From Bacteroidota bacterium (GTDB taxonomy: Bacteria > Bacteroidota > Bacteroidia > Bacteroidales > JAAYUG01), in NCBI GenBank assembly GCA_029571215.1, contig JAKPTE010000028.1, positions 1-64,000 of the forward strand: a stretch of 64,000 nucleotides of DNA, written 5' to 3'. Shown piece after piece: positions 1 to 8,787 of this stretch. The position numbers were made by a program, and so were the translations under genes. A model generated the notes under the pieces. It made no database searches and was not told the origin of the DNA. It saw nothing but the letters and a program-made list of their open reading frames with translations. How positions within the stretch are numbered: position 1 is the stretch's first letter; each line of letters starts with the position of its first letter.

Positions 1-444
1 AGGTCACTGCAGCAGGCACAGGAGGCTGGTTATTCCACGGCGCTCTATCTCGACGCCAAAGAAAAAAAATATATTGATGAATGCGGGCCAGCTAATTTCT
101 TTGCCATCAGAAACAATACTTACATTACTCCCGATTCACGGTCAATTCTGCCGTCCATTACCAACAAGAGCTTGAAAGAACTGGCTACGCATCTGGGATT
201 GAAAGTGGAATGCCGACCTGTTCCGCTTGAAGAGCTGCCGACATTTGAAGAAGCAGGAGAATGTGGTACAGCTGCCGTTATTACTCCCATTGACAAGATT
301 TTTGATCCGAAAACGGGTACGATTTACTCATTTTGCAAAAACGGACAACCAGGGCCGGTTTCAACGATGCTATACAGAAAGCTCACCGGAATCCAGTTTG
401 GAGAAGAACCAGACCCGTTTGGTTGGATGGAAATTATCGACTAA
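1..444 (+). CDS. ilvE: Branched-chain amino acid aminotransferase, C-terminal part (5' end outside window)
   Basis: The reading frame is open from the first base and ends in TAA, giving 147 C-terminal residues. The enzyme is a PLP-dependent fold-type IV transaminase that makes Leu, Ile and Val from their 2-oxo acids in the cytosol. The stretches DECGPANFFAI, TPDSRSILPSIT and AGECGTAAVITPI match the BCAT C-terminal domain, including the Gly-Thr-Ala loop that contacts the cofactor phosphate. The usual length is about 340-360 residues, so a little over half is missing at the window edge. The lysine that forms the Schiff base lies in the missing part. The frame itself looks intact. Confidence 0.9.
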   Translation, partial: RSLQQAQEAGYSTALYLDAKEKKYIDECGPANFFAIRNNTYITPDSRSILPSITNKSLKELATHLGLKVECRPVPLEELPTFEEAGECGTAAVITPIDKIFDPKTGTIYSFCKNGQPGPVSTMLYRKLTGIQFGEEPDPFGWMEIID

Positions 445-468
445 ATTTGCCGTCCGATTCCGGACTTC

Positions 469-1347
469 ATGAAGACAACCGAAACGCGTGCCAGCCGACG
501 CCGGCTTCGCAGTTCTTATTTTACATCGGTTATCAGCATCATGCTGTTGCTGCTAATGCTGGGCTTGTTGGGTTTTGTAATCCTCAATACTAAGAAGATA
601 AGCGATTATGTGCGTCAGAATATAGGATTCAGCATCATGTTTTCCGAGACGGCAAGGGAAAGCGACATCCTGCGTCTTCAGAAGTATATTGATGCCCAGC
701 CTTATACCAAAAGTACCCGGTTTATTCCCCCGGAAGAAGCCTTGAAGGAACTGGAGAAGGAACTGGGAGAAGATTTCATGTCCTTTCTGGGGTACAATCC
801 GTTACAACCTATCATTGAAGTCAAAATTCATCCCGACTGGGCTTTAGCCGATAGCCTGGAAAAGATTGTACGTTATATGGGAACACAGCCGGGGGTTGAA
901 CAGACCTACTATGAGCAGTCACTGCTGGAGAAAGTCAATCAGAATGTAAAAAAAATCAGCATTTTTATGCTTTCTTTTACAGGATTGCTTTTCCTCATAT
1001 CGTTGGCTCTTATAAACAATACAATTCGGCTTGCTGTTTATTCGAAAAGGTTTCTGATTCGTACGATGCAACTGGTAGGAGCAACGGATTCCTTTATCCG
1101 AAGGCCGTTTGTATTGAGAAGTATGCTGCATGGGCTCTATGCAGGCCTGGCTGCATCGGCTTTACTAACAATTATTATTTATTATGGTACCAGAGATTTT
1201 AAGGATATATATGAATTATTCGATCTGAGGATTATGGCATTTCTTTATCCGGTGCTTATCGGCATTGGTGTAGGAATGAATGCGATATCTTCCTTCTTCT
1301 CAGTTAACCGTTATTTACGTATGAACAAGGATGAATTGTACTTTTAA
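469..1347 (+). CDS. ftsX: FtsX-like cell division ABC transporter permease
   Basis: The 292-residue protein has the FtsX layout: a short cytoplasmic N-terminus, TM1 near residues 20-42, an external domain of about 120 residues, then three TM segments near 163-186, 222-245 and 258-280. FtsX pairs with the ATPase FtsE at the septum and transmits ATP hydrolysis to cell-wall hydrolases. No ftsE lies next to it, which is common in Bacteroidetes. The ATG start sits 24 bases after the ilvE stop. The gene heads the chain ftsX, DUF3098, uppP, truB, queA, which ties envelope growth to RNA modification genes and is a recurring order in this phylum. Confidence 0.85.
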   Translation: MKTTETRASRRRLRSSYFTSVISIMLLLLMLGLLGFVILNTKKISDYVRQNIGFSIMFSETARESDILRLQKYIDAQPYTKSTRFIPPEEALKELEKELGEDFMSFLGYNPLQPIIEVKIHPDWALADSLEKIVRYMGTQPGVEQTYYEQSLLEKVNQNVKKISIFMLSFTGLLFLISLALINNTIRLAVYSKRFLIRTMQLVGATDSFIRRPFVLRSMLHGLYAGLAASALLTIIIYYGTRDFKDIYELFDLRIMAFLYPVLIGIGVGMNAISSFFSVNRYLRMNKDELYF

Positions 1348-1358
1348 ATTACAACAAT

Positions 1359-1625
1359 ATGGCAAAGAAACAGGAAGACAAGAAACAGGCTGATTTTGCT
1401 CTGGGTCCGGAAAATTACCGATTGCTGCTGATTGGTTTTGCAATCATTGTACTGGGATTTATCCTTATGACAGGAGGAAAAGCTCCGAGTCCGGATGTAT
1501 TCAATGAGAAGGAAATTTTCAGTTTTCGCCGGATTACTCTGGCTCCTATGGTTGTGCTGGCAGGGTTTATTTTTGAAATCTACGCCATCATGAAAAAGCC
1601 AAAAAATTCGCAGCCGGAAGAGTAA
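1359..1625 (+). CDS. DUF3098 small membrane protein
   Basis: This 88-residue protein has a charged N-terminus (MAKKQEDKKQ) and two predicted TM helices near residues 22-42 and 62-80, joined by a short loop containing SPDVFNEKEIFSFRR. It matches what I know of DUF3098, a Bacteroidetes family of unknown function that typically sits between ftsX and uppP. It starts 11 bases after the ftsX stop, so cotranscription is very likely. The position suggests a role in envelope growth or division, but nothing in the sequence shows a mechanism. Confidence 0.8.
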   Translation: MAKKQEDKKQADFALGPENYRLLLIGFAIIVLGFILMTGGKAPSPDVFNEKEIFSFRRITLAPMVVLAGFIFEIYAIMKKPKNSQPEE

Positions 1626-1649
1626 CATCGATTCTATATTGAGGATTTC

Positions 1650-2435
1650 ATGGAGTATTTGGAGTCGGTGTTATTGGGAATTTTGCAGGGATTGACAGAG
1701 TTCCTTCCGGTGAGCAGCAGCGGACATCTGGAAATCGGAAAAGCGCTGTTTGGGGACAATATCTTTAATAATCTTTATTTCACCATAGTGGTGCATAGTG
1801 CAACGGTTTTAAGTACCCTGGTTGTTTTCCGGCGGGAAATCATCCAGCTTACGACCGGTTTTTTCCGTTTTCAGAAAAGCTATGAGATGCGCTTTGTTTC
1901 GGCAATTCTAATTTCTTTGATTCCGGTAGGTCTGGTTGGTTTTTTTCTTGCCGACAAAGTTGAGGCGTTGTTTACCGGCAGGTTGCAGCTCGTTGGTTTT
2001 ATGTTGCTGATTACTGCAGCACTGAATGCATTTGCCCATTATTCAAAAGACCGTGGACGGGAAATAGGGATGATAGAAGGACTGGTGATTGGTGTGGCAC
2101 AGGCAATAGCTGTTATTCCGGGAATAAGCCGTTCCGGAGCGACCATTGCCACCGGGTTGCTCCTGGGAGCCAGGCGAACAGAAGTTGCCCGTTTTTCTTT
2201 TCTTATGGTAATCATACCGGTATTAGGAGCCATGGTAAAAGATCTGGCTTCCACCAACGGCATGGTATCAGGAGCATTGACTCCCGGCGTTCTGATTGTT
2301 GGTTTTCTCTCAGCTTTCCTCACTGGACTGTTGGCATGTCGCATGATGGTCCGGATAGTTCAAAAAGCCAGTTTGCTTGGATTTGCCGTATACTGTGCCA
2401 TAGCAGGAATGGTGACTATTTTGTTAAGTATGTAA
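1650..2435 (+). CDS. uppP: Undecaprenyl-diphosphatase (BacA/UppP type)
   Basis: The 261-residue integral membrane enzyme dephosphorylates undecaprenyl pyrophosphate to recycle the lipid carrier of peptidoglycan and surface polysaccharides. Both family signatures are present: GLTEFLPVSSSGHLEIG near residues 13-29 (Glu and the SSSGH motif) and PGISRSGATIATG near residues 156-168. Length and hydrophobic profile (about eight TM helices) are normal for the family. It lies 24 bases after the DUF3098 gene and 3 bases before truB, so it is inside the operon. The surface-polysaccharide genes further along would draw on the same carrier pool. Confidence 0.95.
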   Translation: MEYLESVLLGILQGLTEFLPVSSSGHLEIGKALFGDNIFNNLYFTIVVHSATVLSTLVVFRREIIQLTTGFFRFQKSYEMRFVSAILISLIPVGLVGFFLADKVEALFTGRLQLVGFMLLITAALNAFAHYSKDRGREIGMIEGLVIGVAQAIAVIPGISRSGATIATGLLLGARRTEVARFSFLMVIIPVLGAMVKDLASTNGMVSGALTPGVLIVGFLSAFLTGLLACRMMVRIVQKASLLGFAVYCAIAGMVTILLSM

Positions 2436-2438
2436 TCA

Positions 2439-3140
2439 GTGGAAAAATACGATTTTCAGGAAGGAAGAATTATTCTGATCAATAAACCCTTGCGCTGGAC
2501 GTCGTTTGATGCAGTGAACAAAATACGGTTTATTCTGAAACACAGGTTTGGATATTCGTCACTTAAAATTGGTCATGCCGGCACACTGGATCCTCTTGCC
2601 ACAGGGCTTTTAATTATCTGCACCGGGAAGAAGACGAAAGAAATTGCATCGTTGCAGGAGCATGATAAGGAATACGAAGCAAGGATAGTTTTTGGCAAAA
2701 CGACGCCATCATTTGATTTGGAAACCCAGTTTGACAGGGAATATCCTGCTGAACACATTACCAGGGAACTGATTGAAGAGAAAATACAGGAATTTCGTGG
2801 ATCTATCCTGCAGGAGCCTCCGTTGCACTCGGCACGGCATATTAATGGGAAACGAGCCTATGATCTGGCCAGAAAAGGGAAAATAAAAACACTTAGTCCG
2901 CACCAGGTAACAATTCATGCCATTGAACTGCGTCAGTTTGTTTTCCCGGAAGCAACCCTTTACGTGAAATGCAGCAAAGGAACCTATATTCGTTCCCTTG
3001 CAAGGGATCTGGGAAGGGCCTGCGGGAGCGGAGCATATCTCTCCGGGCTTGTAAGGATTGCTATTGGGCCATATCGTTTAGAAAATGCAATGACAATTGA
3101 AGATTTTGAAAAAAGTATATGTAATTTTGAAACTTTTTAG
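2439..3140 (+). CDS. truB: tRNA pseudouridine(55) synthase
   Basis: TruB makes the universal pseudouridine 55 in the T-loop of tRNA. The catalytic block GHAGTLDPLATGLLI is complete, with the nucleophilic Asp at residue 51, and KCSKGTYIRSLARDLG near 178-193 is the second conserved block. The protein has 233 residues, shorter than the roughly 300 of E. coli TruB, because the C-terminal PUA-like part is absent; short TruB forms are common in Bacteroidetes. The likely start is GTG, three bases after the uppP stop, since no ATG lies before the conserved NKPLRWTSFD motif. Tight spacing indicates translation from the uppP message. Confidence 0.93.
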   Translation: MEKYDFQEGRIILINKPLRWTSFDAVNKIRFILKHRFGYSSLKIGHAGTLDPLATGLLIICTGKKTKEIASLQEHDKEYEARIVFGKTTPSFDLETQFDREYPAEHITRELIEEKIQEFRGSILQEPPLHSARHINGKRAYDLARKGKIKTLSPHQVTIHAIELRQFVFPEATLYVKCSKGTYIRSLARDLGRACGSGAYLSGLVRIAIGPYRLENAMTIEDFEKSICNFETF

Positions 3141-3182
3141 AATAATCATCGTATAAACGCCCTGTTGATTGAATGACACATT

Positions 3183-4238
3183 ATGAACATGAAACTATCT
3201 CAGTATAAGTACAATCTGCCTTCTGATCTGATTGCGAAGTTTCCGGCTGAAAAGCGGGATGAATCAAGATTAATGGTGCTTCATCGGAAGGATCAGACGA
3301 TAGAGCACCGTATTTTTAAGGATATCATTGAGTATGTAGATGATAAGGATGTAATGGTATTTAACAATACCAAGGTTTTTCCTGCCCGGTTGTATGGAAA
3401 CAAAGAAAAGACCGGTGCTGAAATTGAGGTTTTTCTCCTGAGAGAACTGAACAAGGAACAGCGGTTGTGGGATGTTCTGGTCGATCCAGCCCGGAAGATC
3501 CGCATAGGGAACAAGTTGTACTTTGGTGAAAATGATGCCCTGGTAGCTGAAGTCATCGATAATACAACGTCGCGGGGACGTACCCTTCGTTTTCTGTATG
3601 ATGGTGATTACGAGGATTTTAAACGCACATTATACAGTCTGGGAGAAACCCCGTTGCCCAAATTCATTAAACGTGAAGTTCTTCCGGAGGACAGGGAACG
3701 GTATCAGACCATTTTTGCCAAGCACGAAGGGGCGGTCGCAGCTCCTACGGCTGGTCTTCATTTTAGCCGTGAATTGCTGAAACGATTGGAAATCAAAGGT
3801 GTAGAATTTGCAGAAATTACGCTTCATGTGGGATTAGGAAACTTCAGAACGGTTGATGTGGAAGATCTCACGAAGCATAAGATGGATTCAGAAAGGTACA
3901 TCATTACCGAAGAGGCTGTGAAAATCATCAATGCCGCAAAAGAGCGCAGGAGCAATATTGTTGCGGTTGGGACAACCGTTGTACGGGCGCTTGAAAGTTC
4001 GGTCACAACAACAGGCATGCTTAAACCGGCTGACGGTTGGACCAATAAGTTTATCTTCCCGCCTTATGATTTCAAGATACCTACCATGATGGTTACGAAT
4101 TTCCATCTGCCTCTTTCCACTCTCCTGATGCAGGTGTCGGCTTTTGCGGGGTATGATTTTCTGTTCAAGGCCTACAAGATTGCTGTAAAGGAAAAATACA
4201 GGTTCGGGACTTACGGTGATGCCATGCTGATAATTTAG
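3183..4238 (+). CDS. queA: S-adenosylmethionine:tRNA ribosyltransferase-isomerase
   Basis: QueA transfers the ribosyl part of SAM to preQ1 in tRNA, making epoxyqueuosine at the wobble position. The 351-residue protein shows the family blocks [21 protein letters not shown] at the start, [27 protein letters not shown] and [18 protein letters not shown]. Length is normal. The reading frame opens MNMK, so either the ATG used here or the one two codons later could be the real start. It follows truB by 42 bases and extends the tRNA-modification section of this operon. Confidence 0.95.
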   Translation: MNMKLSQYKYNLPSDLIAKFPAEKRDESRLMVLHRKDQTIEHRIFKDIIEYVDDKDVMVFNNTKVFPARLYGNKEKTGAEIEVFLLRELNKEQRLWDVLVDPARKIRIGNKLYFGENDALVAEVIDNTTSRGRTLRFLYDGDYEDFKRTLYSLGETPLPKFIKREVLPEDRERYQTIFAKHEGAVAAPTAGLHFSRELLKRLEIKGVEFAEITLHVGLGNFRTVDVEDLTKHKMDSERYIITEEAVKIINAAKERRSNIVAVGTTVVRALESSVTTTGMLKPADGWTNKFIFPPYDFKIPTMMVTNFHLPLSTLLMQVSAFAGYDFLFKAYKIAVKEKYRFGTYGDAMLII

Positions 4239-4274
4239 TTATATTTACAGGGCAGCCCCCAATGCCTGAGCAAT

Positions 4275-5846
4275 ATGCCTGTAATAAACAGTATTGTCAG
4301 ATGGTTGAACCTGAAACGGCTTCATCAGATAGATCTTTTCAGGAAATATCCCGATGAGGTACAGAAAGAAATGCTGTTCCAGCTTCTCCGGAAAGCTGAG
4401 AATACTGAATGGGGTATTCAGCATGGCTTTAAGGATATTACATCGCTGAAACAATTTCAGGAGAGAAATCCGGTTCAGAAGTATGAGGAGGTCAGCCCTT
4501 TTGTAAAAAGAATAATGAACGGGAAACAGAACGTTCTCTGGCCTTCTGAGGTGAAATGGTTTGCCAGGTCGTCCGGCACCACCGGTGAAAAAAGCAAGTT
4601 TATTCCAGTAACTTATGAATCTCTTGAGGAATGCCATTACCGGGGAGGGAAGGATATTCTTGCCTTCTATTTTTCGAGTTATCCCGATACGGCTGTTTTA
4701 ACCGGAAAAAGTCTGACACTTGGCGGGAGCCATCAGATAAATCCGGTCGGAGCCAATTCCTATTATGGGGATTTATCGGCCATATTGATTGATAATCTAC
4801 CATTCTGGGCCGATCTGATCAAAACTCCGCCTCAGGAAATTGCCCTTATGGCCAAATGGGAAGAAAAACTTGAAAAACTCAGCAGCGTAACGGTGTCGGA
4901 AAATGTTACCAGCATTGCCGGAGTTCCTTCCTGGATGCTGGTTCTCTTGCGATATATTCTGGAAAAGACCGGCAAGAAAACAATTCCTGAAGTGTGGCCC
5001 AATCTGGAGCTTTTTGTTCACGGGGGGGTAAGTTTTCGTCCATACAGGGATCAGTACTTTCAGCTTATTCCTTCCAAGAAGATGCATTACATGGAGACCT
5101 ATAATGCTTCGGAAGGTTTTTTTGCCATTCAGGATGATCCTCTGCGGGATGATCTGTTGCTTATGCTGGATTACGGAATTTTCTACGAGTTTATTCCGGT
5201 AGATCAGCTGAATAGCGGGAATGCGAAAGCTTACACCATCGGGGAAGTGGAGACGGGGAAAAATTACGCTATGGTGATTTCGACCAACGGAGGATTATGG
5301 CGGTATCTGATAGGGGATACAATCCAGTTCACATCCCTGTATCCGCATAAAATAAAGATTACAGGACGCACAAAACTATACCTGAATGTTTTTGGTGAGG
5401 AAATAGTGATAGAGAATGCTGAAAAGGCGGTGGAGGATGCTTGCCGGGAAACCGGGGCTGTTATTACGGAATATACCGCAGGTCCGGTATATATGGAGGG
5501 GAACAGGCGGGGTCGGCATGAATGGCTTATTGAATGTGAGTGCCTTCCTTCCGATAGGGAGCTGTTTGCAAAAACCCTTGATAAGACACTTCAGGCAGTT
5601 AATTCCGATTATGAAGCCAAACGATACCACGACATAACTCTTGAACCGCCTCTCATCAGGTTTGTGGCAAAAGGAACATTTTACGAATGGATGAGGCGAA
5701 CGGGGAGACTTGGCGGACAGAACAAGGTCCCCCGGCTTTGGAACGACAGAAAATATATAGATGAGCTGACAGAAATCCACATGAAAATTTCATCAGGAGG
5801 TTTTTGGCCCGATGCATCATCAACCTTAACATCGCAGGAAAACTAA
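4275..5846 (+). CDS. GH3 auxin-responsive-promoter family acyl-adenylating enzyme
   Basis: The 523-residue protein belongs to the GH3 branch of the adenylate-forming (ANL) superfamily. In plants these enzymes conjugate amino acids to auxin or jasmonate, but the substrates of bacterial members are unknown. Visible motifs are RSSGTTGEKSKFIPVT (ATP/phosphate loop, residues 98-113), YNASEGFFAIQ, the ATP-binding block LWRYLIGDTIQFT and KITGRTKLYLNVFGEE near the hinge. Length is normal for bacterial GH3 (about 500). It starts 36 bases after queA and is followed after three bases by the nucleoside kinase. Such genes are widespread in Bacteroidetes, so recent transfer from plants is not indicated. 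Confidence 0.85.
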   Translation: MPVINSIVRWLNLKRLHQIDLFRKYPDEVQKEMLFQLLRKAENTEWGIQHGFKDITSLKQFQERNPVQKYEEVSPFVKRIMNGKQNVLWPSEVKWFARSSGTTGEKSKFIPVTYESLEECHYRGGKDILAFYFSSYPDTAVLTGKSLTLGGSHQINPVGANSYYGDLSAILIDNLPFWADLIKTPPQEIALMAKWEEKLEKLSSVTVSENVTSIAGVPSWMLVLLRYILEKTGKKTIPEVWPNLELFVHGGVSFRPYRDQYFQLIPSKKMHYMETYNASEGFFAIQDDPLRDDLLLMLDYGIFYEFIPVDQLNSGNAKAYTIGEVETGKNYAMVISTNGGLWRYLIGDTIQFTSLYPHKIKITGRTKLYLNVFGEEIVIENAEKAVEDACRETGAVITEYTAGPVYMEGNRRGRHEWLIECECLPSDRELFAKTLDKTLQAVNSDYEAKRYHDITLEPPLIRFVAKGTFYEWMRRTGRLGGQNKVPRLWNDRKYIDELTEIHMKISSGGFWPDASSTLTSQEN

Positions 5847-5848
5847 TT

Positions 5849-6490
5849 ATGGGTATGGAGAAAAAATCTGCTATGCACATCGCTATTGCCGGTAATATAG
5901 GTTCAGGAAAAACTACACTGGCCGGACTTTTGGCAAGACATTACGGGTGGGTTCCTCATTTCGAGGATGTCGATGAAAATCCCTACCTGAATGATTTTTA
6001 TGAAGATATGCAACGGTGGTCGTTCAATCTTCAGATTTATTTTCTCAATACGCGCTTCAATCAGATTGTTCAGATCAGGAAGTCGGGGAAAACGGTGGTT
6101 CAGGACCGCACGATCTATGAAGATGCTTACATTTTTGCACCCAATCTGCACAGCATGGGGCTGATGTCGACCCGAGACTTTGAAAACTATTTCACTCTGT
6201 TCAATCTGATCAGTTCGCTTGTAATGCCACCTGATCTGGTGATTTATTTACGGGCGAGCATACCCACGCTTGTAAAGCAGATACAGCAAAGGGGACGGAA
6301 ATTTGAAAACAATATTCGCCTCGATTATCTGAAAAAACTGAACGACCGGTATGATGCCTGGGCCAGCGCCTATAATCTGGGGAAAATCATCACGGTTGAC
6401 GTTGATACATGCAATTTTGCAGAAAGCCAGGAGCATCTGAGCGTAGTAATTGATAAGGTCAACGCGGAATTACACGGGTTGTTCAGGTAA
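5849..6490 (+). CDS. Deoxynucleoside kinase (dNK / dGK-dAK family)
   Basis: This enzyme phosphorylates deoxynucleosides for salvage. The P-loop AGNIGSGKTTLA is near residues 14-25, followed by EDVDENPYL, the substrate-site block VQDRTIYEDAYIF and the lid region QQRGRKFE. With the ATG chosen here, two bases after the GH3 stop, the protein has about 213 residues, normal for the family. An in-frame start 45 bases upstream would overlap the end of the GH3 gene, and a later ATG at 5873 is also possible. The 3' end overlaps the convergent methyltransferase gene by 21 bases. The exact nucleoside specificity cannot be read from the sequence. Confidence 0.85.
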   Translation: MGMEKKSAMHIAIAGNIGSGKTTLAGLLARHYGWVPHFEDVDENPYLNDFYEDMQRWSFNLQIYFLNTRFNQIVQIRKSGKTVVQDRTIYEDAYIFAPNLHSMGLMSTRDFENYFTLFNLISSLVMPPDLVIYLRASIPTLVKQIQQRGRKFENNIRLDYLKKLNDRYDAWASAYNLGKIITVDVDTCNFAESQEHLSVVIDKVNAELHGLFR

Positions 6491-7198
6491 AGGTTCAGAT
6501 TTCTGCAGAAGAGCGTATAAGTTCTGCCTGCCAATTTTTCCGCATTCAAAGCGGCAGTTATCAGAATTTTTCATAATAAAATGTTCCCAGCTTTCGGGAC
6601 TCCAGAAATTGATATGGCCTTCGAAATAATCCTTTCGGCCGTCGGGGACGGTGATGAGTATCCATCCGTTATCTGCCGTCATGTCGATCAAGTTTTTTAG
6701 GGCAAGTTCAGGATTTAGAAGGTGCTCAATTACCTCTGTACAGATTGTCAGGAAAAAGTTCCCTGGGAAGGAATCGTAAACATTGTACTGAAAATATTTT
6801 GCGCCGGGGAAAATTTTTTCCGCCACTTTGAGAGATTCTTCAGAAAAATCAAATCCAATAAAATTGTTACCCTGCAATTTTTCAGCAAGGACTAGAAAAA
6901 GTGCACCGCTGCCGCATCCAACATCGGCAACGGGCTTGTCCATAATCTCAATGTTTCTGAATTGAAGGAGTTTTACAATTTCCTCGAAAAACTCTATTCT
7001 TTCCTTTTTAAGGAATTTTTTTGCCTTACGGGGGTCTTTCCAGTTTATATTACTGAACAGTTCAGAGTTCATTTGGATTGCTGATTCATGATGTTTTTTT
7101 TCAATAAGATGAATGTCAATGCCTAATTTGTTGACCATGCGTCGGAGGAACTTAAGAAAACGGATGAAAGGATTCATAGGAGAGAAATCTATAAACAC
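6470..7198 (-). CDS. Class I SAM-dependent methyltransferase
   Basis: The 242-residue protein has a Rossmann methyltransferase core. VADVGCGSGALFLVLAEKL near residues 89-107 is motif I, FIGFDFSEESLKVAEKIF is the acidic motif II, and FFLTICTEVIEHLLNPE is the UbiG-like post-motif. The order fits the Methyltransf_11/23 group. The substrate is unknown; because it stands divergent to a Wzx flippase it may modify a sugar or lipid-linked intermediate. A TAGATTTG box on the minus strand (7208 down to 7201) touches the chosen ATG. If it is a true -7 box, translation would begin at the ATG seven codons later (7177, MNPFIRF). Confidence 0.75.
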   Translation of the reverse strand: MFIDFSPMNPFIRFLKFLRRMVNKLGIDIHLIEKKHHESAIQMNSELFSNINWKDPRKAKKFLKKERIEFFEEIVKLLQFRNIEIMDKPVADVGCGSGALFLVLAEKLQGNNFIGFDFSEESLKVAEKIFPGAKYFQYNVYDSFPGNFFLTICTEVIEHLLNPELALKNLIDMTADNGWILITVPDGRKDYFEGHINFWSPESWEHFIMKNSDNCRFECGKIGRQNLYALLQKSEPLPEQPV

Positions 7199-7295
7199 TG
7201 CAAATCTAACTATTTACGGAAATACAGCATTGAAGTACCAGGTATTCTTTTAAAGTACGAAATTTTGTAATTTCTTTGTTGAAGAATATTTGCCA

Positions 7296-8783
7296 ATGGG
7301 TATTGTTATTCGGCAAAGTTTCAGAAGCACACTAATCACCTATGCCGGGGCAGCATTAGGGGCTATGACTGTTGTCTGGCTTTTTCCAAAAGTTCTTACA
7401 CCGGAACAGATAGGACTGACAAGACTTTTGCTGGAAACATCAGTCATTTTTGCTTTTTTCGCGCAGTTAGGCACAGCCAATGCAGTTGTAAGATACTTCC
7501 CGTATTTCAAAGACAATTCCGGCCGGCATCAGGGAATCATTATATATGCAGCTTTTGTTCCGTTCATTGGATTCTTATTGGTTACGGCAGTATATTTCAT
7601 TTTCCGGACAGCCATTTCATCCTATTTTGAAAAGCAGTCAGCCTTGTTTGTTACTTACCTTTTTTTTCTTCTGCCGTTGACTTTTTTTAATGTTTATTTA
7701 TCGGTTGCAGAGGCTCTTTCGTCAACGTTTCTGCGCATCGTAATTCCGCGGTTGATAAGAGAGGTTGGAATCCGTGTCATGATGATTCTTATTACTGTTT
7801 TTTTTTCAGTATTTGGCTTTGATTTTACCACCTATCTTTATTTATATGTTGGTGTCTACGGAATAGCACTTCTGGTTAACACCTTTTATTTGCTGAAGCA
7901 AATCAAGAAGCCATTTCAATGGATATTGCCGGCAGATATTCCGAAAAATACATGGAAGGAAATGGGTTCTTTCCTTGTTTTCATGATCCTTGCAGGATTA
8001 GGATCGACTCTTGTCACAAAGATTGACATCATCATGATTAGTGGTATGCTGGGACTATCATTCACCGGTATTTATTCCATTGCCTTTTTCATGGCAGCTG
8101 CTATTGAAATGCCTGCCCGATCTGTAGTTCAGATTACTTCCCCGATTCTTTCAGAGCATATAAAACAGGAAGAATGGAATCAGGTTGAAAAGTTGTACAA
8201 ACAGGTAACGCTTAACCAATTCATTGTTGGTGGTTTTTTGTTTCTTTTATTATGGATAAATATTGATAACATCTTTGAGATTATTCCCAAGGGGCACATA
8301 TATAGCCAGGGTAAATATGTCGTTTTATTTGTTGGTCTTGCCAAGCTTTTTGACGTAATTACCGGGATAAACCTCAGTATTATTGCCTACTCAAAATACT
8401 TCAGGTTTTCTTTGTTCCTTGTAGTTTTCCTCCTCGTACTCACCATTATTACAAACAAATTGTTTATTCCTTTATGGGGAATTTCGGGAGCTGCATTTGC
8501 CACTGCCCTTTCGGTATTTCTGAATAACCTGGCAGCGCTCATTATTGTATACTTGAAAAGCAGAATTCATCCTTTTAGCGTGAATAACCTGAAAACTCTT
8601 TTGCTGGTAGTTGTTTGCATTGTCGCAGGTTATCTGATTCCTGCGTTTTCAAATCCCTGGGTGGATCTAATAATCCGTTCAGGAATTTTAGGTGCAATCT
8701 ATTTTTTTGGCGTACTGGGATTAAATTTGTCGGATGATATTTCCCGGGCATTTCAGAGCCTTTTCCATATCAGGGTAAGATGA
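7296..8783 (+). CDS. Polysaccharide flippase, Wzx/MATE-like (oligosaccharyl transporter)
   Basis: The protein has about 495 residues and 12-14 predicted TM helices, in the MVF/MOP exporter superfamily used to flip undecaprenyl-linked repeat units. The N-terminus (QSFRSTLITYAGAALGAMTV, then LTPEQIGLTRLLLE) matches the Polysacc_synt family. A TTG two codons upstream is a possible but less likely start than the ATG used here. The gene opens a plus-strand block of glycosyltransferases and UDP-sugar epimerases, which supports a role in O-antigen or capsule assembly. No repeat-unit polymerase or initiating phosphoglycosyltransferase is in this block. Confidence 0.85.
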   Translation: MGIVIRQSFRSTLITYAGAALGAMTVVWLFPKVLTPEQIGLTRLLLETSVIFAFFAQLGTANAVVRYFPYFKDNSGRHQGIIIYAAFVPFIGFLLVTAVYFIFRTAISSYFEKQSALFVTYLFFLLPLTFFNVYLSVAEALSSTFLRIVIPRLIREVGIRVMMILITVFFSVFGFDFTTYLYLYVGVYGIALLVNTFYLLKQIKKPFQWILPADIPKNTWKEMGSFLVFMILAGLGSTLVTKIDIIMISGMLGLSFTGIYSIAFFMAAAIEMPARSVVQITSPILSEHIKQEEWNQVEKLYKQVTLNQFIVGGFLFLLLWINIDNIFEIIPKGHIYSQGKYVVLFVGLAKLFDVITGINLSIIAYSKYFRFSLFLVVFLLVLTIITNKLFIPLWGISGAAFATALSVFLNNLAALIIVYLKSRIHPFSVNNLKTLLLVVVCIVAGYLIPAFSNPWVDLIIRSGILGAIYFFGVLGLNLSDDISRAFQSLFHIRVR

Positions 8784-8787
8784 TTAT

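Noticed and set aside
4275-5846. GH3 gene as recent transfer from a plant
   Set aside because: GH3-type genes are widespread in Bacteroidetes, and base composition and spacing fit the neighbours.
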